Source: Coriobacteriales bacterium (lineage in GTDB: Bacteria > Actinomycetota > Coriobacteriia > Coriobacteriales > UMGS124). From it: 32,264 nt of DNA. A model generated the notes under the pieces. It was not told the DNA's origin. It did no database searches and was given only the letters and a program-made list of their open reading frames with translations. Shown piece by piece: positions 24,011 through 31,257 of the stretch. The position numbers were made by a program, and so were the translations under genes. The stretch covers positions 1 through 32,264 of the forward strand of contig JAFWFL010000091.1 of NCBI GenBank assembly GCA_017515595.1. Reading direction: 5' to 3'. Numbering within the stretch: the stretch's first letter is position 1; every line of letters begins with the position of its first letter.

Positions 24011-24409
24011 GGCAAAAAGGTGACGATTCGTTGTCCAGGAAACTCCTCTTGGGCTTCTCGGCACAACCCGGTTGGCAAAAAGGTGACGATCCGTTGTCCG
24101 AGAAACCTGTTTGGGCTTCTCCGCAAAAGCAAGTCGGCAAAAAGGTGACGATCCGTTGTCTACGGACCTCTTCTAAAATTATAATTTAATTGTGTAATAT
24201 TTATTTAACTGGTATTTTATCTTTAGCAAACTAAGAAATGCCCTTGCTGTAAGTTGATTGAGACAACGGATCGTCACCTTTTTGTCATTTTCTAGCAGTC
24301 AAAGACCAAAATATGGGTTATTAGACAACGGATCGTCACCTTTTTGCCAACTGGCCTTTATTGAGAAGCACGAATGTAGTTTCTCAGAATCAATTATTAC
24401 CTTTTTGCC
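24011..24409. repeat. Array B2: second copy of the 25-bp-word palindromic array
   Basis: Forward copies of the array-B word lie at 24011 (one mismatch), 24074 and 24136. Inverted copies lie at 24262, 24324 and about 24387 (degenerate), so the period is again 62-63 bp. The outer flanks are also mutually inverted: CACATTCGTGCTTCTCAATA on the left is matched by TTATTGAGAAGCACGAATGT on the right, so a very long hairpin is possible. The 101-bp centre (24161-24261) aligns without gaps to the reverse complement of the B1 centre at about two thirds identity by hand count. The right-arm spacer shares TTTGGTCTTTGACTGCT with the left arm of B1 in inverted sense. It lies between convergent genes. Confidence 0.92.
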
Positions 24410-24547
24410 ATCATACCCTTGCCGAGAAGCCCTTTGTTATCTTTACATTGATCATTGCTCTTGTGTTATACCACATTTGCTGAGATTTCTGCTGTTCCGG
24501 TTTCCGGCTGCCCAACGATGTTTTACTCAACTTCACGTACTTGGGTT

Positions 24548-25546
24548 TTATGAAAGTAATATGGCATTGCGCAGAGAATTGCGTTTTTGAACAAATGTTT
24601 TGGGCAGACGAAGCCTATGCTTCATTGTTGTCGCGATGTCTTTTATGAGAGCATCGAATTGCTCAGGATCATAAACTTTTTGACGTGAAACAGGGATTAC
24701 CCGAATGCCTAGTTTTTCAAGATGTTCTCTGCGCTCAGCATCACGTTCGTATTCAGGCATACCGTTATGGTATTGTAAACTGTTATACTCGAGAGCAAGT
24801 TTATTTTCAGCCCAATAAAAATCCGGTTTGATACAACCGGGCGTTGTGGGACGTACGGGTTTTCCCTGCCTATTCATCGCATAGTTCATAACCGGGTGTT
24901 TAAGGCCATAACCTCCATATTTGTGTGGAAGGGTCATCAGTAAATAAATACGTGTTTCCATGACCGAAGCAGAACCGTCTTCCATATATCCAAAAGTCCG
25001 GAAAGCTTTATTGAGAAAAGATCCGTGGACTTTTGAAAATGATTCTATATCTGTGAGCAGTGTTTCTTTTTGAATAAGAGGTTGAAGGCTGTAAATATAT
25101 GATCCTTGATAATTTTGATCAATGTATGTATAGGTTCCCGAGAATTCCATTGCAAGCATAAGACTTTTTGCAACAGGTAAGAAGCTGATTGTTTGTAAGA
25201 GACATACTTCAGGAGACTCAACAAAAACGTTATTGGATAATTGTAAAAATGAACCGGTCATAGGGGGCAGTGGCCAAACATGGCTTTTAATATTACAGGC
25301 AAATGACCGTGTTTTTGAGCAAGCTGTAGCGATATGGAGCGTTTTGCCAAAAACTGATTCGGGGGTTGAACCGGGTGGGAGGGCGAGGCGCTTCATAAGC
25401 TCGTTAATCTTTGATTGTGTGTACGCACAGTGCTCGGGCGATTTGATTTGAGTTTTGAGAGGTTCATTGAATATGTCGCTATGAATTCTGTACCAACGCC
25501 AAAACCGTATCGCTGATTCCCGTGCAATAAAGAGTGTCTGTTCCAT
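24548..25546 (-). CDS. DUF559-like protein with a PD-(D/E)xK nuclease-type C-terminus
   Basis: The 332-residue product ends (about residues 240-315) in a stretch resembling the DUF559/Vsr-like endonuclease fold: CIKPDFYWAENKLALEYNSLQYH, then ERDAERREHLEKLGIRVIPVSRQ. The Asp of PDF and Glu of LALEY could be catalytic residues. The N-terminal 220 residues are not recognised. Similar proteins are common and uncharacterised in Actinobacteria. The start is uncertain: ATG 25546 lacks a good ribosome site, while a TTG at 25564 has AAAGG 5 nt upstream. The gene follows array B2 on the opposite strand and has lower GC than the flavin reductase next to it. Confidence 0.6.
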   Translation of the reverse strand: MEQTLFIARESAIRFWRWYRIHSDIFNEPLKTQIKSPEHCAYTQSKINELMKRLALPPGSTPESVFGKTLHIATACSKTRSFACNIKSHVWPLPPMTGSFLQLSNNVFVESPEVCLLQTISFLPVAKSLMLAMEFSGTYTYIDQNYQGSYIYSLQPLIQKETLLTDIESFSKVHGSFLNKAFRTFGYMEDGSASVMETRIYLLMTLPHKYGGYGLKHPVMNYAMNRQGKPVRPTTPGCIKPDFYWAENKLALEYNSLQYHNGMPEYERDAERREHLEKLGIRVIPVSRQKVYDPEQFDALIKDIATTMKHRLRLPKTFVQKRNSLRNAILLS

Positions 25547-25734
25547 ATCCGGTATCTTACACAATGTTGCCTTTCAGAAAGTTTACAAAAACCTTACAGA
25601 AACGTGACAAAAAAATTGTCACAGGTCAATGGGTATGCGTGCAGAAGGAAATCTGTTTTTAACACATGTAATGAACACAAATGGCCTTGTACAGAGGTAC
25701 TGTAAACAATTATTAAGTATTCTCGAGACGAAGG

Positions 25735-25815
25735 TTGTTCAGCGGGCTTCTGGAAGGTTGTTTAGCGGACCTCTGCTGCGAGGAGTTCTTTGAGTTTATG
25801 GTACTGAATAGAATA
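25735..25815 (-). pseudogene. Vestigial duplicate of the 3' end of the downstream luxR-type gene
   Basis: The minus-strand 3' end of the regulator gene at 25849, from its stop codon into the gene, is repeated at 25762-25806 with the same TTAGCGGACCTCTGCT start and matching GAGTTCTTTGAGTT. Translated, this copy gives a regulator-like C-terminal tail ending AAEVR and a stop. A third, poorer copy (TTCAGCGGGCTTCTGG) starts near 25738. It appears to be what is left of a deleted tandem paralogue, or a local duplication. Confidence 0.7.
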
Positions 25816-25848
25816 GGCCAGATGCGTATCCTTGGGTCGGAGAATAAT

Positions 25849-27441
25849 TTAGCGGACCTCTGCTTCGAAGAGTTCTATGAGTTCTTGTTTGGAGTTGACG
25901 CCGCATTTGGTGTAGACATTTTTGATATGGCTCCAGGCAGTATTCTCGGATATATGAAGCTCCTCACAGATGGATTTTACTGTGAAACCTCGGGTGAGAT
26001 ACGCGCAGACCTGGGTTTCGCGTTTGGTAAGGTTGTGCTTGGCGGCAAATTCCTGTTCAAGGCGGGAGCGCAAGCCGCCTGCTTCTTCGCGGAGAAGTTC
26101 TTGCGCATCCTTGGCGGCTTGTTCCTGCGCAGCCTTGACCTGTGCAATAGCTTCTTGCTGCAGCTGATTCTGCTGAACGCGCGCACGGTTTTGCTGGAGA
26201 TACATAAACGCAAGTCCCAGCGGGTAAATGGCTATGAATGCAAGTATGGTGAGAAGCGGCACTCCGTGGGTGCTCCACGCGGCGTTGAGAAGAACGCCAA
26301 TGCCAAAGCCCAGTACAAGCATGATGTCAGATATTCCTGCGGTGAGTCCCACGTGGAAATACGGGTTGTATGAGCCGTTCGCAAGAAACGTCACAAGGTA
26401 TGCCGAGTAAACAAGAGCTATGGCTTCATAACAGCTGATCATTATAAAGCCTGCCGCGGGGCCAAAGGCATCAGCCGCGATAGCCATGATTGAGAAGATA
26501 ATCAAAAGCACCGGCATGACAATGCGGAATACCGGCTCGGGGTCAGGAGTTTTGCGGGTAAGAAGCGCCATGGCGCCAATGGCTGCCACTGCCGCGAGAA
26601 TGCAGAGATTAACGTTCACACCCGCAATGACAGACGTAAATGCTGAGTTAAAAACTGCCGTGTTGGTAATGCCCACCACAAAATGGCACACGACCATACA
26701 AAGCACCGCGCTTAAAAGACGCCTGCCGTCATTCCCGCCAAAGTCAACGATGTTTTGGAACTGCGGGGTATTGGGCTGATTGCCGAGATCAACGGCGGAT
26801 GCGAGGGTTTCTCGGCCAAGGCCGGATGGGCTTGCTCCGGGTGTACTACTGTATGGCGCAAAGGTTTCTTTGCGCATGATTTCCATGCATACCACAGACG
26901 CAGCGAGGCATGCAAACGAGAGAACCAAGGTTGCCGGAGAAGGAAGTACGTTAAAGAGCAGGCCTAAGAGGGCATGAAGGGTAAAAGCTCCAAGAAACAC
27001 CGCGAGCGCATATTGGTTTGAGCTCAAGATAAAGAGCTCAAACCAGGCAATTGTAATGAGGGCGCTGCCAATTCCGCGAATGATTCCAAAGATAATTGGC
27101 ATGGCGTAGGCAAAAGTGTCTCCGCGGACAAACTCAAAAGGCGGCTGTCCTTCTGAGCCGAGTGAGAAGAGCATTCCCAAGATCATGGCCGCAACAATGC
27201 ACGCATAACCCGCTCTTTGGGGAATGTGCCCAAGTGCGAGCTTTTGTTTATAGGCGAGAATCATCACCAAAAGAGCGACTGCCGCGTTTACGAGGTTACT
27301 TGCCACCATAAACGGCAGCTGGCTTACAAAGCCCACGTTGTTTGCCACCGTGCCCATGGCGCTCAAGTAACTCGCAGAACTTGCAGCCTGATAGAGCCCG
27401 TAACCGGCAGCAAGCAATATGCAGCGAACAACCTGCGGCAT
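25849..27441 (-). CDS. Membrane-embedded LuxR-family transcriptional regulator (second)
   Basis: The 530-residue product has about twelve hydrophobic segments over residues 5-420 (for example AGYACIVAAMILGMLFSL, LLTILAFIAIYPLGLAFMYL). A Gln/Ala/Glu-rich coiled-coil-like linker (about 420-460) leads to a C-terminal LuxR helix-turn-helix (LTKRETQVCAYLTRGFTVK, ELHISENTAWSHIKNVYTKC). It has the same plan as the protein at 672-2234 but its linker is helical rather than acidic. ATG 27441 is the start because upstream sequence to 27744 is not membrane-like and contains structured repeats; GGGAGAGGG lies 11 nt upstream. The ligand and target are unknown. A duplicate of the 3' end lies just beyond the stop. 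Confidence 0.88.
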   Translation of the reverse strand: MPQVVRCILLAAGYGLYQAASSASYLSAMGTVANNVGFVSQLPFMVASNLVNAAVALLVMILAYKQKLALGHIPQRAGYACIVAAMILGMLFSLGSEGQPPFEFVRGDTFAYAMPIIFGIIRGIGSALITIAWFELFILSSNQYALAVFLGAFTLHALLGLLFNVLPSPATLVLSFACLAASVVCMEIMRKETFAPYSSTPGASPSGLGRETLASAVDLGNQPNTPQFQNIVDFGGNDGRRLLSAVLCMVVCHFVVGITNTAVFNSAFTSVIAGVNVNLCILAAVAAIGAMALLTRKTPDPEPVFRIVMPVLLIIFSIMAIAADAFGPAAGFIMISCYEAIALVYSAYLVTFLANGSYNPYFHVGLTAGISDIMLVLGFGIGVLLNAAWSTHGVPLLTILAFIAIYPLGLAFMYLQQNRARVQQNQLQQEAIAQVKAAQEQAAKDAQELLREEAGGLRSRLEQEFAAKHNLTKRETQVCAYLTRGFTVKSICEELHISENTAWSHIKNVYTKCGVNSKQELIELFEAEVR

Positions 27442-27567
27442 GAGTTCTCGACCCTCTCCCTCGCAACTATAAACTTTTATATTTTCGCACAAAAAACGAT
27501 TCTTGGCAAAGATTTTGAGCTGTGCGGTTGGAGACAACGGGGGGAAGGGAAGAGGGGTAAAAAGGGA

Positions 27568-27645
27568 GCCGGTTCTTTTTGCTTGAGAAAGGAGCCGGTT
27601 CTTTTTTCTTATTTGGTCTGAGTAAAGAATTATGAAAAAAGAACC
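27568..27645. repeat. Repeats in the upstream region of the second luxR-type gene
   Basis: GGAGCCGGTTCTTTTT occurs twice in direct orientation (about 27566 and 27591), and GGTTCTTTTTT (27597-27607) is matched by its inverse AAAAAAGAACC at 27635-27645. The arrangement gives overlapping direct and inverted sites 125-205 bp upstream of the start codon, as expected of regulator-binding sites or a terminator for transcripts entering from the integrative element. Confidence 0.55.
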
Positions 27646-27739
27646 GCCCACCTTTCTTATCTCGGTTTCATGAAGGATATATGGTCGAGAATACGTGCCG
27701 ATAAGCGTTTCATTTGTAAAAGCGCAGTTAAAGGTGTTT

Positions 27740-27849
27740 CTCACAGATTACCTGTGAGATATTGACATTAAAACCGCAGGTAGAACGATTAACAGGTACC
27801 TTCGTGTCCTAAAATGTCCTAACCATATTTTTAAAACCGCTGGTAAACG
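27740..27849. repeat. Candidate integrase-binding repeats / attachment-site region
   Basis: A perfect 7-bp inverted repeat CTCACAG/CTGTGAG (27740-27758) is followed by near-direct repeats TTAAAACCGCAGGTAGAACG (27768-27787) and TTAAAACCGCTGGTAAACG (27831-27849), with TGTCCTAA twice between them (27805 and 27815). They straddle the 3' end of the integrase gene, where the element's end and arm-type sites are expected. No tRNA target is visible and the other end of the element is outside the window, so the core site cannot be fixed. Confidence 0.4.
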
Positions 27850-28909
27850 TACTTATCATCTCTTTTTTACCTGGCCGCTCATAGGTCGCATAAGTAATAA
27901 TCGGCTTGGTATGACCCAGTAATCTTGCAATATCTTCTGTTTGCATTCCGTACTCATGGTGCATCGCTGTGGCGAAAGTTGGGCGGAGGTTGCGGAATAG
28001 GATGCGCTCCAAATTATGGCTATCAAGCAGCTTATACCAATGCTTACGCAATGCTTGGATGCCTATTGGTTGACCGGCTCCGTCATCTGTTATGTAAGTA
28101 TAGCCTTGTAATTTGGCTTGAGACTGAAGGTCCATGAGCCGTGATGCATACGGCTCCATGATAATGGCGTAACGGTTGCTTTGCTCTGTTTTGGTGCGCT
28201 CGGTACCGTCCCGGTTCAGCACGATAAGCCCGTTAGCGTCAACCTCACGTATCACTTCAACAACGGCCAGCTGATCTATGTATTCAATCTCGCCTGTTTT
28301 AACACCAAGCGTCTCGCCTGGTCTTAGTCCGGCACATGCACCAAAGATGAACGGAGCCTCGACGATTGTGTATTTCACGGCGTTGTAATACGTCTCGATA
28401 TCGCTGCTATGAATGATTGCCTTATCGAACGTCTTCGTTTTCGTTGTGGGCTGCTCAAATGTGATATCAAGCGGATTATGGTCTATCATCTCAAGCATGA
28501 CTGCATGCTTCATGATGTTGCGCATGATGCCCAAAATTCTGGTTGATGTATTCGGAGGCAGTGTTAAAAGCCATCGCTGGAAAGTACTCGGTTTGATCTC
28601 ATCAACATATGATGTGCCCCACTCGGGGTTGATGTATTTCTTCCAGCATGATCTGACGTTGTCCATGGTTCTCGGAGCACTTGCGCGCTCATACTCAGGG
28701 TAGGTAAGAGTTTTGTAAATCTCTGCAATTGTCATGATGTGGGGCTTGGATGTGTCTATAGATGCATGAATCTCTGACATACGGCGCTCGGCATCAACAC
28801 GCGACCCGTACACGGTCTCGGATCGGCGGCGACCTCCGTCGAGCCAACGAAGCCGGTATACTTGTTTTCGCATTCTTTGTATACAGCCAAATGTTCGGCG
28901 CTGTTTCAT
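27809..28909 (-). CDS. Tyrosine recombinase (integrase) of an integrative element
   Basis: The 366-residue protein has an N-terminal arm-type binding region, a SAM-like core-binding domain (about 60-150) and a catalytic domain with R196 (AGLRPGETLG), K240 (RTKTEQSNRY), R309, H333 (RLLGHTKPII) and nucleophile Y343. The box II histidine is replaced: the segment reads FRNLRPTFAT where HxLRHTFAT is usual, so R306 stands at the first His position. Many active relatives tolerate changes here. AAGGAGT lies 8 nt before ATG 28909. Its stop codon lies next to repeats that may be its binding sites. Lower-GC genes to the right suggest the element extends past the window end. Confidence 0.88.
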   Translation of the reverse strand: MKQRRTFGCIQRMRKQVYRLRWLDGGRRRSETVYGSRVDAERRMSEIHASIDTSKPHIMTIAEIYKTLTYPEYERASAPRTMDNVRSCWKKYINPEWGTSYVDEIKPSTFQRWLLTLPPNTSTRILGIMRNIMKHAVMLEMIDHNPLDITFEQPTTKTKTFDKAIIHSSDIETYYNAVKYTIVEAPFIFGACAGLRPGETLGVKTGEIEYIDQLAVVEVIREVDANGLIVLNRDGTERTKTEQSNRYAIIMEPYASRLMDLQSQAKLQGYTYITDDGAGQPIGIQALRKHWYKLLDSHNLERILFRNLRPTFATAMHHEYGMQTEDIARLLGHTKPIITYATYERPGKKEMISTFTSGFKNMVRTF

Positions 28910-28989
28910 GGTAGAATACTCCTTGTCGTTGGCGGAACGGCACCTTTGCCCTGCAGCTGAGTTGGAGCAGCTGTGGGGCGCTCTTTGTT

Positions 28990-29892
28990 TTATTCCGCTG
29001 GAATGAGCCCCATATTATCAAGTATATGAGAGATTATGTTACTTCTGCCTGAAAATGATTCGACCAAATCGACAATAGCATCAATCATGTCTTCATAGTC
29101 TTTTTCTGTTAGCAGATGAGAAATATGTAACAAGAAACCTGCGAAATTTATATTTTTCCTATTACCTATATGTGCGCAATACAGCCTCTCGTCATGTGCG
29201 CACATATTTCTTACTTTGACTATGGTATTAATCCACTTTCTCATATTAATGGGATCAATATATTGATGCTTTTTATCTCCACTTGTAATTGATGACACCA
29301 TCTTGCAAACGGCTTTTCTATCATTTGGTTGCATGAGATTGTATAGATGTTCGATGTTGCCGAATGTCAAGTCTGTGGCAAGAATCCAAATTGGGACTTC
29401 ATTATATTTATTGCGATAATGGATAATAGGTTCACGGCTGCTATTGTTCTTTTTATCATATAGCAGGCTTTGCAATTTTTGTTTGTCATCAATATAGGTC
29501 TTCAATCCAAATTCTAAATATTGTTCTTCGGTAGAAAAGTTCTCGTCTTTAAGATAGGCATTGGGCTCTTGATGTGCTTCAGCAAAGCAATAAGAGCATG
29601 TGGTTTTTAGCATAGCTTCTACTTTTGTAGTGTAATGGAATGTCAATTCACGTAGTGATCTATCCATAAGGAATAACAGATAAACGTCATTAAAACTTGT
29701 CCCTTGCTTATATCTGTCTTCATTGTGCCTTTTAGATTCATCCATGTCTAAAAAAGGCGCTTTGTATCCATTTACTACTGAATAATATCCTTCTGTTTCT
29801 AATATGTGCTTTGAATCTCCATCAATAATTAGGCCACGATTTTTTAGTAAATCTAACTGTTGATTAATAGTTAAGAACGGTTTCTTAGTCAT
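28990..29892 (-). CDS. Abi_2 (AbiD/AbiF-type) abortive-infection HEPN protein
   Basis: The 300-residue product matches the Abi_2 family from its start (PFLTINQQLDLLKNRGLII, then LETEGYYSVVNGYKAPF) through the middle (LLFLMDRSLRELTF) to the end. A HEPN-type RNase motif RxxxxH is present as R228-NMCA-H233 (KVRNMCAHDERLY); a second R-x4-H spelling occurs at R81-H86 but may be chance. Family members stop phage growth, probably by cleaving RNA, and some AbiF loci carry a cognate non-coding RNA. The ATG at 29892 is preceded by AGGTGG 7 nt upstream. That ribosome site lies in a partial third copy of two 33-bp hairpin repeats (29914-29979), and a good promoter lies at 30025-30052. Confidence 0.85.
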   Translation of the reverse strand: MTKKPFLTINQQLDLLKNRGLIIDGDSKHILETEGYYSVVNGYKAPFLDMDESKRHNEDRYKQGTSFNDVYLLFLMDRSLRELTFHYTTKVEAMLKTTCSYCFAEAHQEPNAYLKDENFSTEEQYLEFGLKTYIDDKQKLQSLLYDKKNNSSREPIIHYRNKYNEVPIWILATDLTFGNIEHLYNLMQPNDRKAVCKMVSSITSGDKKHQYIDPINMRKWINTIVKVRNMCAHDERLYCAHIGNRKNINFAGFLLHISHLLTEKDYEDMIDAIVDLVESFSGRSNIISHILDNMGLIPAE

Positions 29893-29894
29893 AA

Positions 29895-30018
29895 AACACC
29901 ACCTAAAAGCAATTGGAGCGACAACCTAAAAGGCAGCCGCTCCAAGTGGAGCGACAACCTAAAAGGCAGCCGCTCCAAGTGTGGACGGAATCCCGTAAGA
30001 TTACCCGTCGTGCCACTG
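29895..30018 (-). ncRNA. Structured leader RNA with tandem hairpin repeats upstream of abi gene
   Basis: Two perfect tandem 33-bp units (29914-29946 and 29947-29979) each form a hairpin with a stem of at least 7 bp (TGGAGCG/CGCTCCA). A partial third copy (CTTTTAGGTGG on the minus strand) supplies the ribosome site of the Abi_2 gene. Transcription from the promoter at 30025-30052 would place these in a leader of about 120 nt. Repeated short RNA units before a toxin gene recall type III (ToxIN-like) antitoxin RNAs. An in-frame reading (HLERLPFRLSL twice) exists, but its only ATG lies upstream of the predicted transcript start, so I prefer an RNA function. Confidence 0.5.
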
Positions 30019-30024
30019 CCTATT

Positions 30025-30052
30025 ACTATACCCAAAAACGCCACAAAGTCAA
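30025..30052 (-). promoter_or_regulatory. Strong sigma-70-type promoter for the repeat leader and Abi_2 gene
   Basis: On the minus strand TTGACT (30047-30052), a 16-bp spacer and TATAGT (30025-30030) are close to consensus. The predicted start is near 30018, about 125 nt before the Abi_2 ATG. Confidence 0.65.
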
Positions 30053-30186
30053 ATATTAATATCTGATACACATGTTACTTTTACCGTCTTCTCCAGTAGC
30101 GCAGTTACTACCTACTACCCAGCGCGAGCTTGGGGTGAAGCTCCAATATGGAATACTTCTGTTTTGACAGATAGGCAAGCGGGTCA

Positions 30187-30221
30187 CGAGGAGGTTATAC
30201 ATTTGTAACCTCCTCGTTTTT
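30187..30221 (+). terminator. Plus-strand intrinsic terminator with no annotated gene before it
   Basis: A perfect 11-bp stem (30187-30197 and 30206-30216) with an 8-nt loop is followed by TTTTT on the plus strand. On the minus strand, where the flanking genes lie, no T-run follows. A further small stem GAGCTT/AAGCTC lies at 30126-30143. Confidence 0.7.
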
Positions 30222-30223
30222 AG

Positions 30224-30796
30224 CTAGAGCAAAGAGCCAAGTATAAAGAAATCGTCGTTTTGGATATAGTTGCTGAGTGTGTTATCAGGGAAGTCCGTGT
30301 TTTGAATCATATTTATAACGTCACGTGGTATTGAGAACGAGATTATCTTTATCTCATCGCCATCACTGGTATCGGCAACAGCCCAATATTGGACCTCATC
30401 TATACCTGTTAAATCTGCATGTCTGATAAAGTCGCATGCGTTGTAATAGTTCTGGTCAATTGTTTGCTTATTAGTTAGCTGAGAGTTGACCTTGGCCTTT
30501 ATGACAACGGTGCCATATCCATTATCAATAACGCTGAGAAGATCACCGAATTGCAGACTTTTAATCTCAGTAGGTGGTACTTTTACTGCAGCCTGAATCT
30601 GTGAATCACTCTGAGTTGTTTGTGATCCGGTTGTTTGATTTGCAGTTTGCTGTTTTGAGAATGCATCAGGATTGATGATATAGGCTATTACTGAGATAAC
30701 GGTGAGTACACCGAATACGATCAGACACCACTTCAATACAGTTTTACCAGTAGACTTTTTCTGATTTGCAAAACGAGTCCCATTCCTTGTGCTCAT
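30224..30796 (-). CDS. Single-pass membrane-anchored protein of unknown function
   Basis: I do not recognise this 190-residue protein. A basic N-terminus of about 20 residues leads to one membrane segment (VLKWCLIVFGVLTVISVIAYII, about 20-42), then a Gln/Thr/Ser-rich linker (45-68) and a compact domain of about 120 residues with mixed strands and helices (TVVIKAKVNSQLTNKQTIDQ, YNACDFIRHADL). Single-pass proteins with such a C-terminal domain are common cargo of integrative elements. GGAGGT lies 7 nt before ATG 30796. It is separated from the repressor gene by an 8-bp inverted repeat at 30838-30859. Confidence 0.7.
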   Translation of the reverse strand: MSTRNGTRFANQKKSTGKTVLKWCLIVFGVLTVISVIAYIINPDAFSKQQTANQTTGSQTTQSDSQIQAAVKVPPTEIKSLQFGDLLSVIDNGYGTVVIKAKVNSQLTNKQTIDQNYYNACDFIRHADLTGIDEVQYWAVADTSDGDEIKIISFSIPRDVINMIQNTDFPDNTLSNYIQNDDFFILGSLL

Positions 30797-30837
30797 GATT
30801 ACCTCCGATACTGAACATATTTCTGCGGTGATCCACT

Positions 30838-30859
30838 GCTTACACTCATCTGTGTAAGC
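30838..30859. repeat. 8-bp inverted repeat between repressor and membrane-protein genes
   Basis: GCTTACAC (30838-30845) and GTGTAAGC (30852-30859) form a perfect stem with a 6-nt loop, 42-63 bp upstream of ATG 30796 and just downstream of the repressor stop. On the plus strand it is followed by GCTTTT. It may be a weak terminator or an operator. Confidence 0.5.
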
Positions 30860-30879
30860 GCTTTTGCCATTATCTGCAT

Positions 30880-31230
30880 TTACCCAGCAGCTTTCCGCCC
30901 GGTATCCATGTCAGATTTGGTTTCGTCCGTCCCCCGTTGAGCTGTGGCGACTGAATCAATCGACTCACGGCCTCTCGCATCTGTGGTGCGGTATGTGTCG
31001 AGGAGAGTGGATTCAGCAGGAGTGAGAGCAGGTGCTTGAGGGAAGTCACGGCCTGCTAGCTCATCGAGAGTACAGTTATAAATATCAGCTAGCAAGCACG
31101 CATCAATAAAATTTATTTCACGATACCCGCTTTCCCAGTTACTATAACGTGTTCTTGACACTCCAAGTGCATCTGCTATTTCTTGTTGTGTCATATTATT
31201 GCGCTCTCTAAATTCCTTTAAACGTAGCAT
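30880..31230 (-). CDS. XRE-family phage-like repressor
   Basis: The 116-residue protein starts with a Cro/CI-type helix-turn-helix (RLKEFRERNNMTQQEIADAL, then SRTRYSNWESGYREI) and a short linker ending TLDELAGRDFP. It then has a charged, probably flexible tail without a recognisable peptidase or dimerisation domain. GGGAGGG lies 4-5 nt before the ATG. It is transcribed divergently from the gene at 31390 across a symmetric operator/promoter region (31258-31332), the layout of a phage or integrative-element lysogeny switch. Confidence 0.85.
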   Translation of the reverse strand: MLRLKEFRERNNMTQQEIADALGVSRTRYSNWESGYREINFIDACLLADIYNCTLDELAGRDFPQAPALTPAESTLLDTYRTTDARGRESIDSVATAQRGTDETKSDMDTGRKAAG

Positions 31231-31257
31231 AAACCCTCCCTATAACAATATGTGTAC

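Noticed and set aside
25735-26373. 212-codon plus-strand frame over the LuxR-type gene's 3' end
   Set aside because: Antisense to the helix-turn-helix and linker of the real gene; its open start arises from the duplicated tail.
27442-27744. N-terminal extension of the second membrane LuxR-type frame
   Set aside because: The added 101 residues are not membrane-like and pass through poly-purine and inverted-repeat DNA; the membrane domain begins at the ATG at 27441.
27740-27808. tRNA gene as integration target
   Set aside because: No cloverleaf, T-loop or discriminator sequence can be found near the integrase 3' end on either strand.
29889-30071. 60-codon frame overlapping the Abi_2 start (possible leader peptide)
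   Set aside because: Its only ATG lies upstream of the predicted transcript start and no ribosome site precedes it; the repeats are better explained as RNA hairpins. An unusual start codon after the promoter cannot be fully excluded.
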